Shown: positions 1 to 11,594, counted from the stretch's first letter. The stretch: 64,000 nt of DNA from Erigeron canadensis (GCF_010389155.1 NC_057761.1:57038587-57102586), one strand, 5' to 3'. Notes: a model not told the origin generated them from the letters alone. Made by a program: numbers and translations.

Positions 1-2244
1 TTCTCAAGTCTACATAGCCATAACACACATAAAAACACATCACTATTTAGACAGCAACGGAAGAACACCAACCCGTTTGCCTCAGCCAGGCCATTCTCAT
101 CTATCCTTGAAACATCCTTTAGAAGAGGACCCCATGATATCTATTAATTTCAACGTATAAAGTTTTAGAAATTAATACTATACTTCATATGTTGTGAAGA
201 TTCATATTTGCACAAAAATAGCATTTGTAAGCCTAAAGATAATATGTAATACCACAAAATCTTCAGGTGATATCCAACTATCTCCCAACACAATTCCTGA
301 AAATAAAACATATAGACCAATCAAAAAGAGTCACTCCTCATATGCATCTACATGTACTTGATATGTCCAAAATCACCCATCCTTAAACAGTATTTTCACA
401 ATAAAGATTGTTTAGTAGGTCGATTAATGAATCAAAACTTTACAAAAGAAGTCATCTTTCTTATGAAATCATGAACATATGTCCAAAATTACCCGTCCTT
501 AAACAGTATTTTCACAATAAAGATTGTTTAGTCAGTCGATTAATGAACCAAAACTTTACAAAAGAAGTCATATTTCTTATGAAATCATGAACAACAAATT
601 GGTGTTAATACCTCCAAGAATAAGTTTTAACTTTTTATCTTCAATGGCTTTGAGAGCTGAGAGTCCAAGAGTAACTGCATATTTACCACCATAAGACTCT
701 GCCACTATATAAAGTGGACTTTTTTGAAGAGTTTCATTTCCATTAAAGATTTCAATCAGCAATGTTGTCAAATCAGTTGCAGCCTCTTCATCGGTTTTCA
801 CCAGTAGCTTTTCATCCTCGACATAACTGTATCCTGTTCCAACTGGATTATCCTAATTTCCCACAAACAATATTATTGAATAATTTAAACCACATTTTAC
901 ACATAACTACTGTCATTGTACATAGTTTTATAAAAATGCATACCACAAACAATAGATCTGCTTTTCTTAGCCATGTAGAGTTTCTGGGCTTCAAGAAAGA
1001 GTCCAATGGGCCCACCTCTTCAAAGTTTCCAGTCCCAACTCCTGAAGCACCCTGCGAATATATTAAAAACACACATACATAATGTATGATCACAAACACA
1101 TTCTAACATTTATAAAATTTAAGGGAGTGTTTTTTAGCATTGCACATTTTGAAAATGATAATGGTATGTGATAGGCGTAATGAAAACCTTGTAAGGTATT
1201 ATATATTCTCCCTATGGTCTAAGACCTTATCAATTGGCCACTAACCCATTGGCTATTGTATATTACTGATACGTATATATACATATAAAATGATAGAAAA
1301 GGGATCCTGGCTAGTCTATTGGGTTGGATCATGCTAACCGATCCTAGCCCACTTATACGATTTGGTTGAATGATGCTAACCTTAGCTAAACTGACATACA
1401 CTCTAATAATACAGAATATTCAAATCAGATAATTAACTATAACAAAACGAGTTGTAGGGATAGTGGTTAGATGTGTTTGTATTGTTTCCTGTACTGTGAA
1501 AATTCTAACTTTTATTGGAATGGGTGAAAATTATAACTAATTGATATAATTTGATACTACTTGCAACTTTTGTAGCAACTCCTGAACCAGTTATTCAAAA
1601 ACTAATTATTTGGCACCCAAATAAGTGAATAATCATATTCCTGTAATTTCATCATACCTAAGCACTATAAACCGAACACCATAGTATAATCTGGTTACAT
1701 ACCACAGGAAACACATGAGTTTTGGTACCCAAATAATCATATTCATGTAAATATGTACAAGTTTCATTATACGAGTACTTGAATATCTATCATACGACAT
1801 GAAACAAATTACTGTACTAATATCTATCAAAACATGTTACCAAACAGCCCCCTTAAAGAAAATACCATTAGCTAGCATACAGAGACAGCAGAAGAAGTAC
1901 TTACAGGTCCACCTTGCAACCAAAGAATTACAGGCCATGGATTGCTGCTTGAATCTTGAGGTCTATACGGACTTTTGTAGTACCACCAAAACATATGTGC
2001 TTCTGCGTACGTTGTTCATGACAAAAAAAAAAAAAAAAAAAAAAAACATGACAATGGGATTTAATTACTGTGAAATTAAAAGAAGGTAATTATTATTGTA
2101 GTTATCTTAATTACTTGGTCTGACTTCAACATAACCCCATGATTCTGAACCATCTGGAGTTCCTGAAGCCATGGCCAATCCTCCATTGAAAAGTGGAAGA
2201 AAAATCAACACAGAGAATAAAGCGACAAAACGTGACTTTCCCAT
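1..2244 (-). CDS. Serine carboxypeptidase-like protein (SCPL51-like), 3' end outside window
   Basis: A secreted serine carboxypeptidase of peptidase family S10. Exons read on the minus strand: 2244-2115, 2002-1905, 1051-944, 852-612, 296-253 and 140 to about 73; all borders are GT/AG and the phases agree. The start at 2244 gives a hydrophobic signal peptide (MGKSRFVALFSVLIFLPLF) followed by a mature start with GSESWGYVEVRP. Family blocks follow in order: FWWYYKSPYRP, PVILWLQGGP, GVGTGNFEEVGPLD, DNPVGTGYSYVE, then AESYGGKYA, which carries the nucleophile serine, then VLGDSWISPEDFV and SWGPLLKDVSRID. The catalytic Asp and His would lie beyond the left edge. The layout resembles Arabidopsis SCPL51, from memory of the family. 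Intron 1 ends in a run of about 24 T, a very long polypyrimidine tract before the exon 2 acceptor. The donor of the sixth exon (73 or 68) is uncertain. Substrate unknown. Confidence 0.9.
361..592. repeat. 116-bp tandem duplication inside an SCPL intron
   Basis: Two head-to-tail copies (361-476 and 477-592) differ at only a few positions. Both contain the string ccttaaacagtattttcaca. They lie between exons 4 and 5 of the carboxypeptidase gene and end about 20 bases before the exon 4 donor. Near identity suggests a recent duplication. Confidence 0.9.
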
Positions 2245-2474
2245 TCGAGGAGAAAAAATGATAGAAAAAATCACTCCAAACCAATATATGCAAGTCTATT
2301 TATCTTTTTTATTATATACTACAATCAAAATAACATAAACAAAGAGAGCGAGTGAGAGAAAATTATGTGGGATTGGTGGATCACTTTTGATTATTACTAA
2401 CTTTTTTTTTCTTGTTTTTGTAAAGAAATGATAATTTAGTCTGAAAAGGTTTTGCACAATACATATAATTAATG

Positions 2475-3037
2475 GGAGGAGTGTTCATCAAACCGTCAAA
2501 CCGTAAAAACCGGACTAATCCGGGATATATGGATTGGTTTGGTCGGATTGAATTGTTAAAGTTTGGTCTAACAATTCAAGTTTTGAAAAACCGGGTTCAT
2601 CGGTTCGGTTACGGTTTAAACAAAGAAAAAACCGCCACAAACCGGACCAGACCAAAGGTATATATGTATATAATTTTTGAAGATATCTAGCCATTAATTA
2701 ATATACTTAATTATGTAGCATCTATATGAAAATATTAAATGATGAATGTCTTTTGATTGTTGACTCAAATATATATTGTGTTCGAATAATGTCATAAATG
2801 TTCTAATTTTAAGTGTTCGTTGTCACAAATTTACACAAGATTATATGGAAATAGAAGAAAGGTAAATAAGAATTTTAAACCGTCAAACCGACCAAACCGG
2901 ACCGGCACACATGGTCTGGTCTGGTTCGGTTTGACAACATACTTGGTTTGACTTGGTTTAATGTATGTTAAAACCGGGAATGCCGGTTTGGTTTAAGATT
3001 TAGTCAAAACCGGACCAAACCGGTCCGTGAACACCCC
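2475..3037. mobile_element. hAT-type MITE, 563 bp, rich in AACCGG/GGTTTGGT
   Basis: Flanked by a perfect 9-bp direct repeat taattaatg (2466-2474 and 3038-3046). Imperfect terminal repeats are ggagtgttca (left) and ggggtgttca (right, reverse complement). The interior is packed with aaccgg, ggtttggt and accggacc strings near both ends, separated by AT-rich sequence. There is no credible coding capacity. An 8-9 bp target duplication and short termini point to the hAT superfamily. Confidence 0.75.
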
Positions 3038-3365
3038 TAATTAATGGTGAGTTTTGTTAAACGAAGCCTTAAGAGTTTTCGTTAAAGTGTATTAAATATT
3101 TGTACAATTACCATAAAATTTGGGCCTTTGATATAGAAATGTATAAAAAAAAAATTATGCACGTTAAATGAAGCCGCTTCATTTAGCATTTTTCATAAAT
3201 TTTTGCGTTTTAATCTGATTTTCAATTTATTTATTTTTTTAAATTTTGACCATAATTATTTTTTATTGTGTTATATAACACTTTATATAAAATATATATG
3301 AATAGGTTGTTTTTTTAATATATTTTTCAATGATATAGTAATAATCAAATATGATGATTATTACT

Positions 3366-3367
3366 AT

Positions 3368-3415
<48 letters not shown>

Positions 3416-3498
3416 TTATTCTAGCATTCTAAAGTCATCCAACTCATATATATATATATATATATAAATAGTTATTCTAGCATTCTAAAGTCATCCAA
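3366..3498. repeat. (TA)n microsatellite with duplicated flank
   Basis: Two TA tracts, each followed by the same block of about 45 bp (aatagttattctagcattct and onward through aaagtcatccaactca), so that (TA)n plus flank is present twice in tandem. The second block is a candidate 5' start of the Helitron-like element that ends at 4018. Confidence 0.75.
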
Positions 3499-4018
3499 CT
3501 CAACTTAAAACTATCTTTATACTTTGCCACATAAGATTTTTTCTATGTGTCATCTCCATGAATTTTTCCAATTAATATATATTATATTCCTTTTTCGTTA
3601 CAATATCAATAAAATAAAATAACAATATATTAAATAAAGTAGTCAACTTTTTATTTGTTTCCAAATAAATAATTGCTAGCATCTTTTTTCAATATATAAG
3701 TTTGCTAATTACTAACCTATAAATACGTCTATATCAATATGTGTTTTGTACGAAGTGTCTAAGTCAGTATATCAAGTTTATTTCACAAAATTGTTATTGC
3801 TAAATGTATGTATGTATTCTAATATTTTGTTTTTCCACTCATTAATGTAGTGAATCTGATATTAAGAAAATTTTGAATATTAGATTTTTAAATACTTTCA
3901 ATTAATTTTATATAATTTTTTATTTAAATGTTGCTTATTAGAAATTTTATTGATTAAATACTAAAAGTTTTGAAAATATAATTCAAGAACCGTGCATCGC
4001 ACGGGGCAAAAATCCTAG
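3476..4018 (+). mobile_element. Helitron-like non-autonomous element (3' end clear, 5' end inferred)
   Basis: The 3' end has the Helitron signature: a GC hairpin ccgtgc-atc-gcacgg at 3990-4004, then an AT-rich spacer and terminal CTAG at 4015-4018 followed by T. The 5' start at TC (3476) is an inference from tctagcattctaaagtc, which looks like a Helitron beginning. No RepHel coding sequence is seen, so the element would depend on a partner. Confidence 0.6.
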
Positions 4019-6652
4019 TATATATATATAAAGATATTTATAGTCAAAGTTAAAATAAAAACTTTAAAATCAAATTAAGACACTTGAAATTGGTCGGAAT
4101 GAATATTAAAAGAAGTTTTGAATGGTTTTAATTTATTTATGAATATAAATGGAGTGAAAGTGTGAAATGGGTGGAATTTAAAAAGGAATTGTGAATGAGA
4201 AATTTAGTATCCTCTAAACTAATTAAACTTAAAAAATTTTAACCTTAAGATAATTACAAGTGGAAATAATGAAAAGATACAGTTAAGAAATTAAATTAAT
4301 GGAATTCATTGTCATATTTTTATGTTTTTATAAGATCTTTTAAGTTAAATTTATAAATATTTTATCTCATCAAATTCATGATTTTTAACTTGGATACTTT
4401 TCTATCACTTCAGTTTAAGAGCATTTCAATATAAAGGTTTTTTTTAATTATTATACAAAGTTTTTAATGAGAACTTAATCCATTGGAATAAAGACTATTT
4501 ATACAATAACTTGTAAATTTTCAGACAATGAATTCTTATGTGGAAAAAGAAAATAAAAGGTATGATTAGTTTCGCATAATGTACAACTGTTTATTATATA
4601 TATAATAAAAGGTTTTTTTTTTTTAGATAAAAAAATAAAAGTAGATACCCAAATCCACATTTATCATGTGTCTATGCTAGTTGGTGGGTGGCCAATTTTT
4701 TCTACTCGTATGATCAGCCTATTATGATTTTATGACAAGTAAAGGTGGTTGATGTCATAGATGGGTTCGGATAAAAAAGAGGGCCTGTGTAATGATGGTC
4801 CCTCGATATGTCGACGGCTAATATTATAAATTTATAATGACAAATCTATGAACATGAATGAAAAAAATGTTTGTTATTTTTCTTATTTATATTTAAAAAA
4901 TAGGCCATAAAAAATAAAGTTTGCTACCTCACACAGTCATTATATATAAATGTTTTTGGGGACACGATTTGTGTCGACATTCATTTTCATATATATTTTA
5001 TATGATATAAATTTTGAGAGTTGTTAGAATGACAGGTAATATACAAATAAATTTTTATAAATTAACAATCGGTTAATGAAAATCAGGAGAGAAAAAAAAA
5101 TAAAATACATTTTAATATCATTGGTCTAATTTATAGTCATGTCAATTTGTAATGTTATATATGTTTGTGAATACTTTGTAAATATAGTATTTTTTTTTCT
5201 TTAACAACGAACTATCATGCTTCTATTTTTAAACTAACTCAAATGTTTAGGATACATACTTTCTTAGTTTTTTGTTTTGTTTATCCATGTGTTAATTATA
5301 AGCGCATATCTATACGCTTATTTATGCTAATGTTGTTTTAAATAATAATATTTTAAAAAAATTAAACGGAACTTTTGTTGTATCTTTTCACTTTTTAAAT
5401 TATACATGTAGACTTGAAGGTTTTTTACGTGTATTTGAATCCTGATTCTATTTTTTCTTTTTTTCTTTTTTTTTGTGTACGTCATGTTATTAATATTAAC
5501 TATATGCAAGTCGCAATATAGTTAATAAAATTACATATCTACATACAAGATGAAAAGAATCTACATATGAAACATCACTTTAACCGGGCTGTTAGTGTGA
5601 TAAATCTAAAATTGATGGAAAAAAAACATTGAAATTCAAAAGAAAAAAAATCTCTAGAGGCCGAAACATGATTTTCACTATTTTTTTTAATAGTTTCCGG
5701 CCCATACAAGTTCGGTCCTCCAGTATACACCAAACAATATGATACAGTCCCTATTATCTACTATATAAAATTTGTGTGATACATACAAGTAACAAATAAG
5801 AAATAAGGATCTGTTTGCTTCTGGGAGTGCATCTAGTGACGCCATTATGTAGCCAATTTTGATCAGATCTATATAATGAATTTGCACCATTTCTCCCACC
5901 CTAACTCTCCGGCTCTCCCACTTGTTTGTAGCGTTGGTCTGTCCAAATGATGGGATACTTTGTATACCGAGGCAAAGTACGAGGTTGAATTTTCATTTTT
6001 CAAAAACTCCAATGATGTACTCGTAGTTGCAAAAGGACAAATGAAGAAAATGAGGAAAAGACGAAATGGACCCATTTCGTAAAAGAAACAAATATAAAGC
6101 AACAACAATTAATTATGAGAGGGATATTTTTATGTTATTTAGAAAGACTTAAATCAGTATGATAGGATAAACGCTTACATCGAAAGCTTAGTTAATACTG
6201 TATAAGATTAAATACTTAAGTAAATGTCCTGATCAAAACAAAAGGCTTCACATCAAATTATATCATGTCTATACTTACAAAACACTTCTTTAGCTTCCTT
6301 AATCTGTGTTTTTGGTATTACTTGGAAGCAATATACATGTTTTGGGGTGGAGTAGAATTTAATTACAAAGCACGACAGGAATGGAAATTCAATGCAATTA
6401 TGGTCAAGCAAGGACCTTATATCAACATATCGAAATAAGAAAAAGACTCCAGCCTCTATTGCTCTTTTTGTAAACCGAACCCAAGTCCAGTAGAAAAACC
6501 TAAAGCCCAGTTACAAAAGCCCAAAATAGCTCAAAGCGCGCTGATCTATTTAATATTATGTTCAGAAGCCCAAAGTGGTTCAAAATTCAAATAACTTTCA
6601 TGAATTCCGTATATGTTGCTTGTTCAATAATTTAATTGTAAATTAAAACTAA
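4019..6652. other. AT-rich intergenic DNA, no gene seen
   Basis: Only short open frames without family resemblance or codon structure. Homopolymer and TA tracts are common. 5690-6110 is less AT-biased but encodes nothing recognisable on either strand. Confidence 0.6.
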
Positions 6653-7188
6653 GGCTACAGAATGATTTAGCAATGATTCTAAAGCATGAATGACTCAAAA
6701 ATTGTGGATGAAGTTATTCTAAATGGAGAAAATTATGTTTGATATCGGTTCTGAAAGAATAATTTGAATGATAAAAAATTACCATTATAACCTTTTGTAT
6801 AGATGTCAATTACAATAAGTTTGATAAAGATATTATATATAAAATATAACATTTAAAAACCATAATATTATGAACTTTTATCATTTATTGAATTTTACAA
6901 AATAAAGTATGAAATTCCACTATTAACCATTGTTCTAAAATCTAAACCTCTGTTAGTTGTCAGCATCCATAACACCATTACACAAAAAAAAAAAAATAAA
7001 CGTAAATCTTTGTCACTCCTTCAAAATTTACCATCTTCCAACCAACTAAAAATTTTCTTTCACATGATTAATCCGCCATCAAAAAACACTTATTCAATCT
7101 ACTTATGTCAACTTCATGTCCGATACAAGTTACTGGAAAAAAAAAACCATCTAAATAAAAAAAAAATAGACATACGCCATCAACAATT

Positions 7189-7225
<37 letters not shown>

Positions 7226-7693
7226 CTGAATCTGAAAATAATAATAACACTAATAATAAATAAAAATGAAAAAAATTCATAAATAAAAATCAAATATTCA
7301 TAGACATACCATAAACCCAAAAGCAACAATGGATCTAGTTATTTGTCTTTAATTGGGGATTACCTATATCAGAAATACATATTTTCTATTCAAATTAGTA
7401 AAAGAAGTCAGAAGAAAAGGAGAATATAAAAAATTGATATATCACTTGGTGAACATCGAAGTGAAAGAATGAATGGGAAGGAGCAGGAGAAACTAGGTTA
7501 TGGTGAAAGCAGAGTGTATTAAAAGAAGGGTATCAAAGTAAAAGGTGAGACAATGAATGGTTAAGAGAAGTTTTTTGGTGGAATGGTTCAGGGTATTTTC
7601 TTTTCTCATTTAGTATTCAGATGGTTGTAATAAACAAGTGGAATACTGACCGATTCAGCACTTCATTCCATTCAACTCAAATCAAACACAACC
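6653..7693 (-). mobile_element. Tourist/PIF-Harbinger-like element, about 1.04 kb
   Basis: Flanked by TAA (6650-6652 and 7694-7696). Read on the minus strand it begins ggttgtgtttgatttgagtt, continues gaatggaatgaagtgctgaa, and ends ctaaatcattctgtagcc. The same outer sequence, opposite orientation, is seen in the element at 52080-53017. The inner part is AT-rich with an (aat)n tract near 7190-7225 and has no coding potential. The end at 6653 has apparently lost the outermost terminal bases compared with the sister copy. Confidence 0.6.
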
Positions 7694-7967
7694 TAACTCA
7701 ATGTACAACAATGAATATTAGTTTAATTTAGTGGCACGTAAATTAATGATCGTAAGTGAATAATTAAGTGATTATATGCTTTTGAACAATTAGGTGGTAC
7801 GTGTCTAGCCAGGAAACTTCTCGATCGACGTGGTTACTCGTATATATATACCGTTTCAAGACAACTTAATTAAAGAATACTAGCTAGAAGAGTTTAGGCC
7901 TTAATGAAATTAAAATGAAAATTCTATTTATTACTATTATGTACAGTAATTAGCTAGTTAGCATATC

Positions 7968-8730
7968 TCATATATAAATAAAATAAAATTCTAATGACAT
8001 CATGATTTTTTAAATAATGCTTAATTGTCATTATTACATTTATTTCTATCGATTATATCTTTTTTATTTTTTTGATTTATGACATCATTCTATAAAAAGT
8101 TTAAATTATTTTTTAATAGATTTTGATATATCTTTCATTTTTAGCTTAAGTCCAATATAAAATAAAATGTAATTATCTAAATTTTTTTTAAACGACTATA
8201 TGTCAATTTTTAAATATAATATCACCATCTATTTTCGTCTTAATATTATCAATCAGCCCGTCTATATTAAATAATAAAATAATTGTTATAAAATTATCAT
8301 TTAAAAAAAATTAAAATAGCTTAATTGTCATCTCTAAATTCTTTTTAAACTTAAGTTTTTTTGTTTAATTTTCTTATGATATTATAAGCACTTTCATTCT
8401 TTAAGTTTATATAATTTTTATTTTTGTTATTTATGATGCTCTTTTTTATATATAAAAAAAAATAAGTTTTTGTTTTCCTTTGAAAACTCTAATATTTTAT
8501 ACATGGTCTTTTAATTTTTCATCATATAAATTGTTTTATCATAATAAATTTTTAAATTACCTGCATATTATGCAGGTTAATAAGCTAAATATACATTCAG
8601 AAATATAAGATATACTATTTCGAGATTATGAATATAGTTGAACTATCTCATAGTTCTTAAATATCGACATAACTTAATATTACAAAAGTTTTATTTATAA
8701 GCCCGGGTTGAACCTGGGTTAATTGCCTAG
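7968..8730 (+). mobile_element. Helitron-like element, about 0.76 kb
   Basis: The 3' end carries the hairpin cccgggttgaacctggg at about 8702-8718 and terminal CTAG at 8727-8730 followed by T. The proposed 5' start, tcatatataaataaaataaa, matches the start of the minus-strand Helitron at 59363-59938. A second Helitron-type hairpin, cctgcatattatgcagg, followed by ttaataagctaa, lies inside near 8562-8587 and may be the end of an older nested copy. Confidence 0.6.
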
Positions 8731-8884
8731 TTTACATTTTAAAATATAAATTTCTCTAACTAATTCCTTTCTTTAATAAGAGAATAGGATATGAATAGTG
8801 AAAATTTTATCTTTTTATGGTTTTCAAACATTCAGGATATATAATATATTTGCAAAAATTTCAACATGATATAATGTAGATGAT

Positions 8885-9030
8885 ATGGCTGGATTGTGGA
8901 TCATTAGTCGGTGCGGCTAATTCCCCATGGGATGGCTTCCGACCTAAGCGGGGTTGCACCGTAGGTACCCGCAGTTATTTGTTAAAGTAAAGGTGGAGAG
9001 TTCAAATCCCATTGTCACCTTTTATCCCAT
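8885..9030 (+). repeat. Possible SINE or tRNA-derived relic
   Basis: An island of higher GC in AT-rich DNA. gagttcaaatccc near 9000 resembles a pol III B box, and ggatggcttccgacctaag near 8930 lies where an A box might be. No cloverleaf can be folded with confidence, and no other copy is in the window. Confidence 0.3.
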
Positions 9031-9732
9031 TATTTTTTTCTTTCTTTAATCAACTAATAAAATCAATTTTGGACCTACAAGATTTCATTGCTACATACGT
9101 TTTTTAGGCCCGTGAGAAATTTGAACCAATTTTTTTTTCTAAAAATATTCTTGGATGGTTTTAGTATTGCGTTTAGGTTGACTTATATATAACAACACGG
9201 TGAAAACACTTAAAAACTACATTTTGATGCGTTAAAAGTTCATAAAACTAACATAGTATATAACTAATTGTCATTATTTAAGTGTTTAACAACACATTGT
9301 TGTGTCAAAATCGAGAAAATCATATGTTTTTTAATACATCCATCTTGGATGCTATCAAAATGATGTTTTTAAATGTTCTTACCGAGTATTATATATGTTT
9401 TGGAACTTTTTATTTTACATTTCATGCTCCCTTATAAATAGATTACCTGTTTGATTTTTCTATTTTATATTGCGTATTTATTAGTGTGATTGCTACAAAT
9501 CATTTTATTTTTTTTTACATGTGTTCAATATTACAAGCAATTCATTTATATATAGATAGTGTAGCGGGATCGCATCAATACAAATCATATATCACAGTTT
9601 TTAAACCCCCTAGTTAAGAAGACAGTACGAGAGTCTTGGGGAGGGAAATATACTAAGTAAGACAGACAAAAGTTACATACATGGACATCTGGACTTTTTA
9701 CAGTTTTACCACACGTAGCAAATAAAGTCAGC

Positions 9733-9807
9733 CACGTGTCATCTTGAGTCCATGCAACACTCTGCACCATTTCCCACTTTATATCCCCGGCCGGCCACTC
9801 ATGCATG
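9733..9807 (+). promoter_or_regulatory. ABRE/G-box and RY motifs upstream of the H2B variant
   Basis: Seen directly: a G-box/ABRE core cacgtgtc at 9733-9740, a second ACGT core in acacgtag near 9713, a TATA-like tttatat at about 9778, and the RY palindrome catgcatg at 9800-9807, all within 175 bp of the ATG at 9883. In plants ABRE (bZIP, ABI5 type) together with RY (B3 factors ABI3/FUS3/LEC2) is the classical signature of maturing-seed expression. That the promoter is seed-active is inferred. Confidence 0.55.
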
Positions 9808-9882
9808 TTTCCCTCAATCATAACCAAAACAAAACAATTAAACACATTACAATAATATTTTCAAGAAATAAAACAACAACAT

Positions 9883-10557
9883 ATGGCTCCAAAGAAGAAA
9901 CCACTTGTAGTGAAAACCACCAAGAAAACCATCCGAGAAACGGTCAAAGTTTCCGTAGTAGATCGAACCACAAACACACCATTGACCAAAAACGTTTCCT
10001 CGAAAGAAAAGATCGAAATCTTGACAGAAAAGACCGCCCCTCAAGACCAAGTAACATTATTAGTACCATATTTGGAACTGATTAACAATAACGGTCATCA
10101 TGAAAGCTTAGAAACTAACGGCGGTGGAGAAACAAGAGTAGAGATCAAGGTTCAAGATGTAGCGGCGGAAAGACAAGGAAAGCCAAAGAAAGGCGGCGGA
10201 GCAGGGAGGCGGAAGAAGAGGAGGAGGAGGAAGATGGGAGAGAGTGGCGGTGGTGAAGTAGTAGTAGAGTATAGGAGATATGTGTATAGGGTGTTGAAAC
10301 AAGTGCATCCGGATTTAGGGATATCGTCGAAAACCATGACGATTATAAACAACTTGATGAATGATATGTTTGAGAGATTGGCGGAGACGGCTGCTAAGTT
10401 GTCGGAGTATAACAAGAAGATGACGTTGTCGTCGAGGGAGATACAAGCGGCGGTGAAGTTAGTGGTGCCCGGTGAGCTTGGGAAGCATGCTATTGCCGAA
10501 GGGACTAAGGCGGTTACTAATTATACCTCGTATACCGCCCCTCGTGGTGGCGCATGA
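9883..10557 (+). CDS. Histone H2B variant of the H2B.8/H2B.S class
   Basis: A nucleosome core histone, 224 residues against about 140-150 for ordinary plant H2B. Residues 1 to about 128 form a long, low-complexity tail: a basic start ([15 protein letters not shown]), a mixed charged middle, and a strongly basic stretch [10 protein letters not shown] near 109-117. The histone fold starts at [20 protein letters not shown] (129-148) and continues through [20 protein letters not shown]. The C-terminal helix reads [12 protein letters not shown]: Asn213 stands where canonical H2B has the ubiquitinated lysine. Long tail, MAPxK start and this substitution match Arabidopsis AT1G08170 (H2B.8, also called H2B.S), known from sperm and seed chromatin compaction. 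Intronless, as usual for histone genes. GC content is far above the surrounding DNA. Orthology is inferred from remembered family features. Confidence 0.9.
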   Translation: MAPKKKPLVVKTTKKTIRETVKVSVVDRTTNTPLTKNVSSKEKIEILTEKTAPQDQVTLLVPYLELINNNGHHESLETNGGGETRVEIKVQDVAAERQGKPKKGGGAGRRKKRRRRKMGESGGGEVVVEYRRYVYRVLKQVHPDLGISSKTMTIINNLMNDMFERLAETAAKLSEYNKKMTLSSREIQAAVKLVVPGELGKHAIAEGTKAVTNYTSYTAPRGGA

Positions 10558-11285
10558 TGATCCATTATCGAAGAATTATGAGTAATTAATTAATTAGTCA
10601 AATTACTGTTTTTATGTGTGACTTAATTTGTGTTTAATTAGTTATTAGTGTTTTAGTACGAATGTTGTTTGATAGATTTATAAGTAGGTAGGTCAGTGTG
10701 CATGTATTTAATTAGAGCTAGCTAGTGTTTGACTTTGGGTTTTTCACTTATGGCTTTTGAATGAATGGTTTATGTTTTTTCATCGGCCAACAATCCGTAC
10801 GATCGCAACAAGCGCTTTAGGCGAACTGGTAATTCTTTTTATCTCGGGGATCAAGCCTCATAGACGCGAAAGCCATTTATCATGAAAAAAGGAGAACAAC
10901 CTCAATTTGACAATGAATGGTTTATGTACTTATGCTGCCACATGCATAAAGTGTCTAATTAATTAAGCAAAACACTTTTGTAGGCCGTCTTTAGCATCAT
11001 CAAGTCGATCGTTTAATTTGCTAATAAACGTGACTGAACTTTACTTTAAATGTTGGTGGAAAGACCATCAAAAAAATGAATACGAGTAGTAAAATAAAAA
11101 ACGGAGTAGTTAAAAAGCACTGATGGGTCCAAATCGTACAAAATGATATGGACCCAAAGTTATACAGTAGTTGTTAGGTGAGGACGTTGGACTTCCGAGT
11201 TCTTTGAAAATGGGATCGGTTAATATTTCCGGGGTCAAAGGGTTGATAATTAATGACACGAAATAATTATATATATAAACACGAG
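10558..11285. other. 3' flank of the H2B gene and spacer, no gene
   Basis: Holds the likely 3' UTR of the H2B variant (to about 10750). A short GC-richer stretch at about 10790-10880 has no recognisable identity. The left edge of the Mutator-like element follows. Confidence 0.6.
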
Positions 11286-11365
11286 TTTTAAAAAGGCGGT
11301 GACCCGACCAGTTTTTTAGTAAAATGACCACACTGGGTCGCTGCAAAAAGTCAGTGTAGGAAACT

Positions 11366-11397
11366 GTACACTGTGGACTTAATGGTCCACAGTGTAC
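11366..11397. promoter_or_regulatory. Perfect inverted repeat just inside the left MULE terminus
   Basis: Arms gtacactgtggac (11366-11378) and gtccacagtgtac (11385-11397) with a 6-nt loop, starting about 20 bp inside the terminal repeat and 300 bp before the transposase ATG. It is followed by two direct copies of tctatatatggaaactcgta (11404-11446). Sub-terminal motifs of this kind often bind transposase. Function here is inferred. Confidence 0.5.
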
Positions 11398-11563
11398 GGG
11401 CGGTTCTATATATGGAAACTCGTATTCTATATATGGAAACTCGTAGCGTCCGCTTTTCTCACAATCGTTTTCAGTTCTTATACAAGCAATCTATTTGTTC
11501 TTTCTATTTTCTCAATATAGTTATAATTATAGTTCTTTCAGTTCTATTTCAGAAACTCATAAC

Positions 11564-11594
<31 letters not shown>

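Noticed and set aside
2472..2690. Plus-strand 72-aa frame
   Set aside because: Translates the aaccgg repeats of the hAT MITE.
10108..10415. Minus-strand open frames opposite the H2B tail
   Set aside because: Shadows caused by GGx-rich codons of the H2B gene; they read as Pro/Leu/Phe runs without family features.
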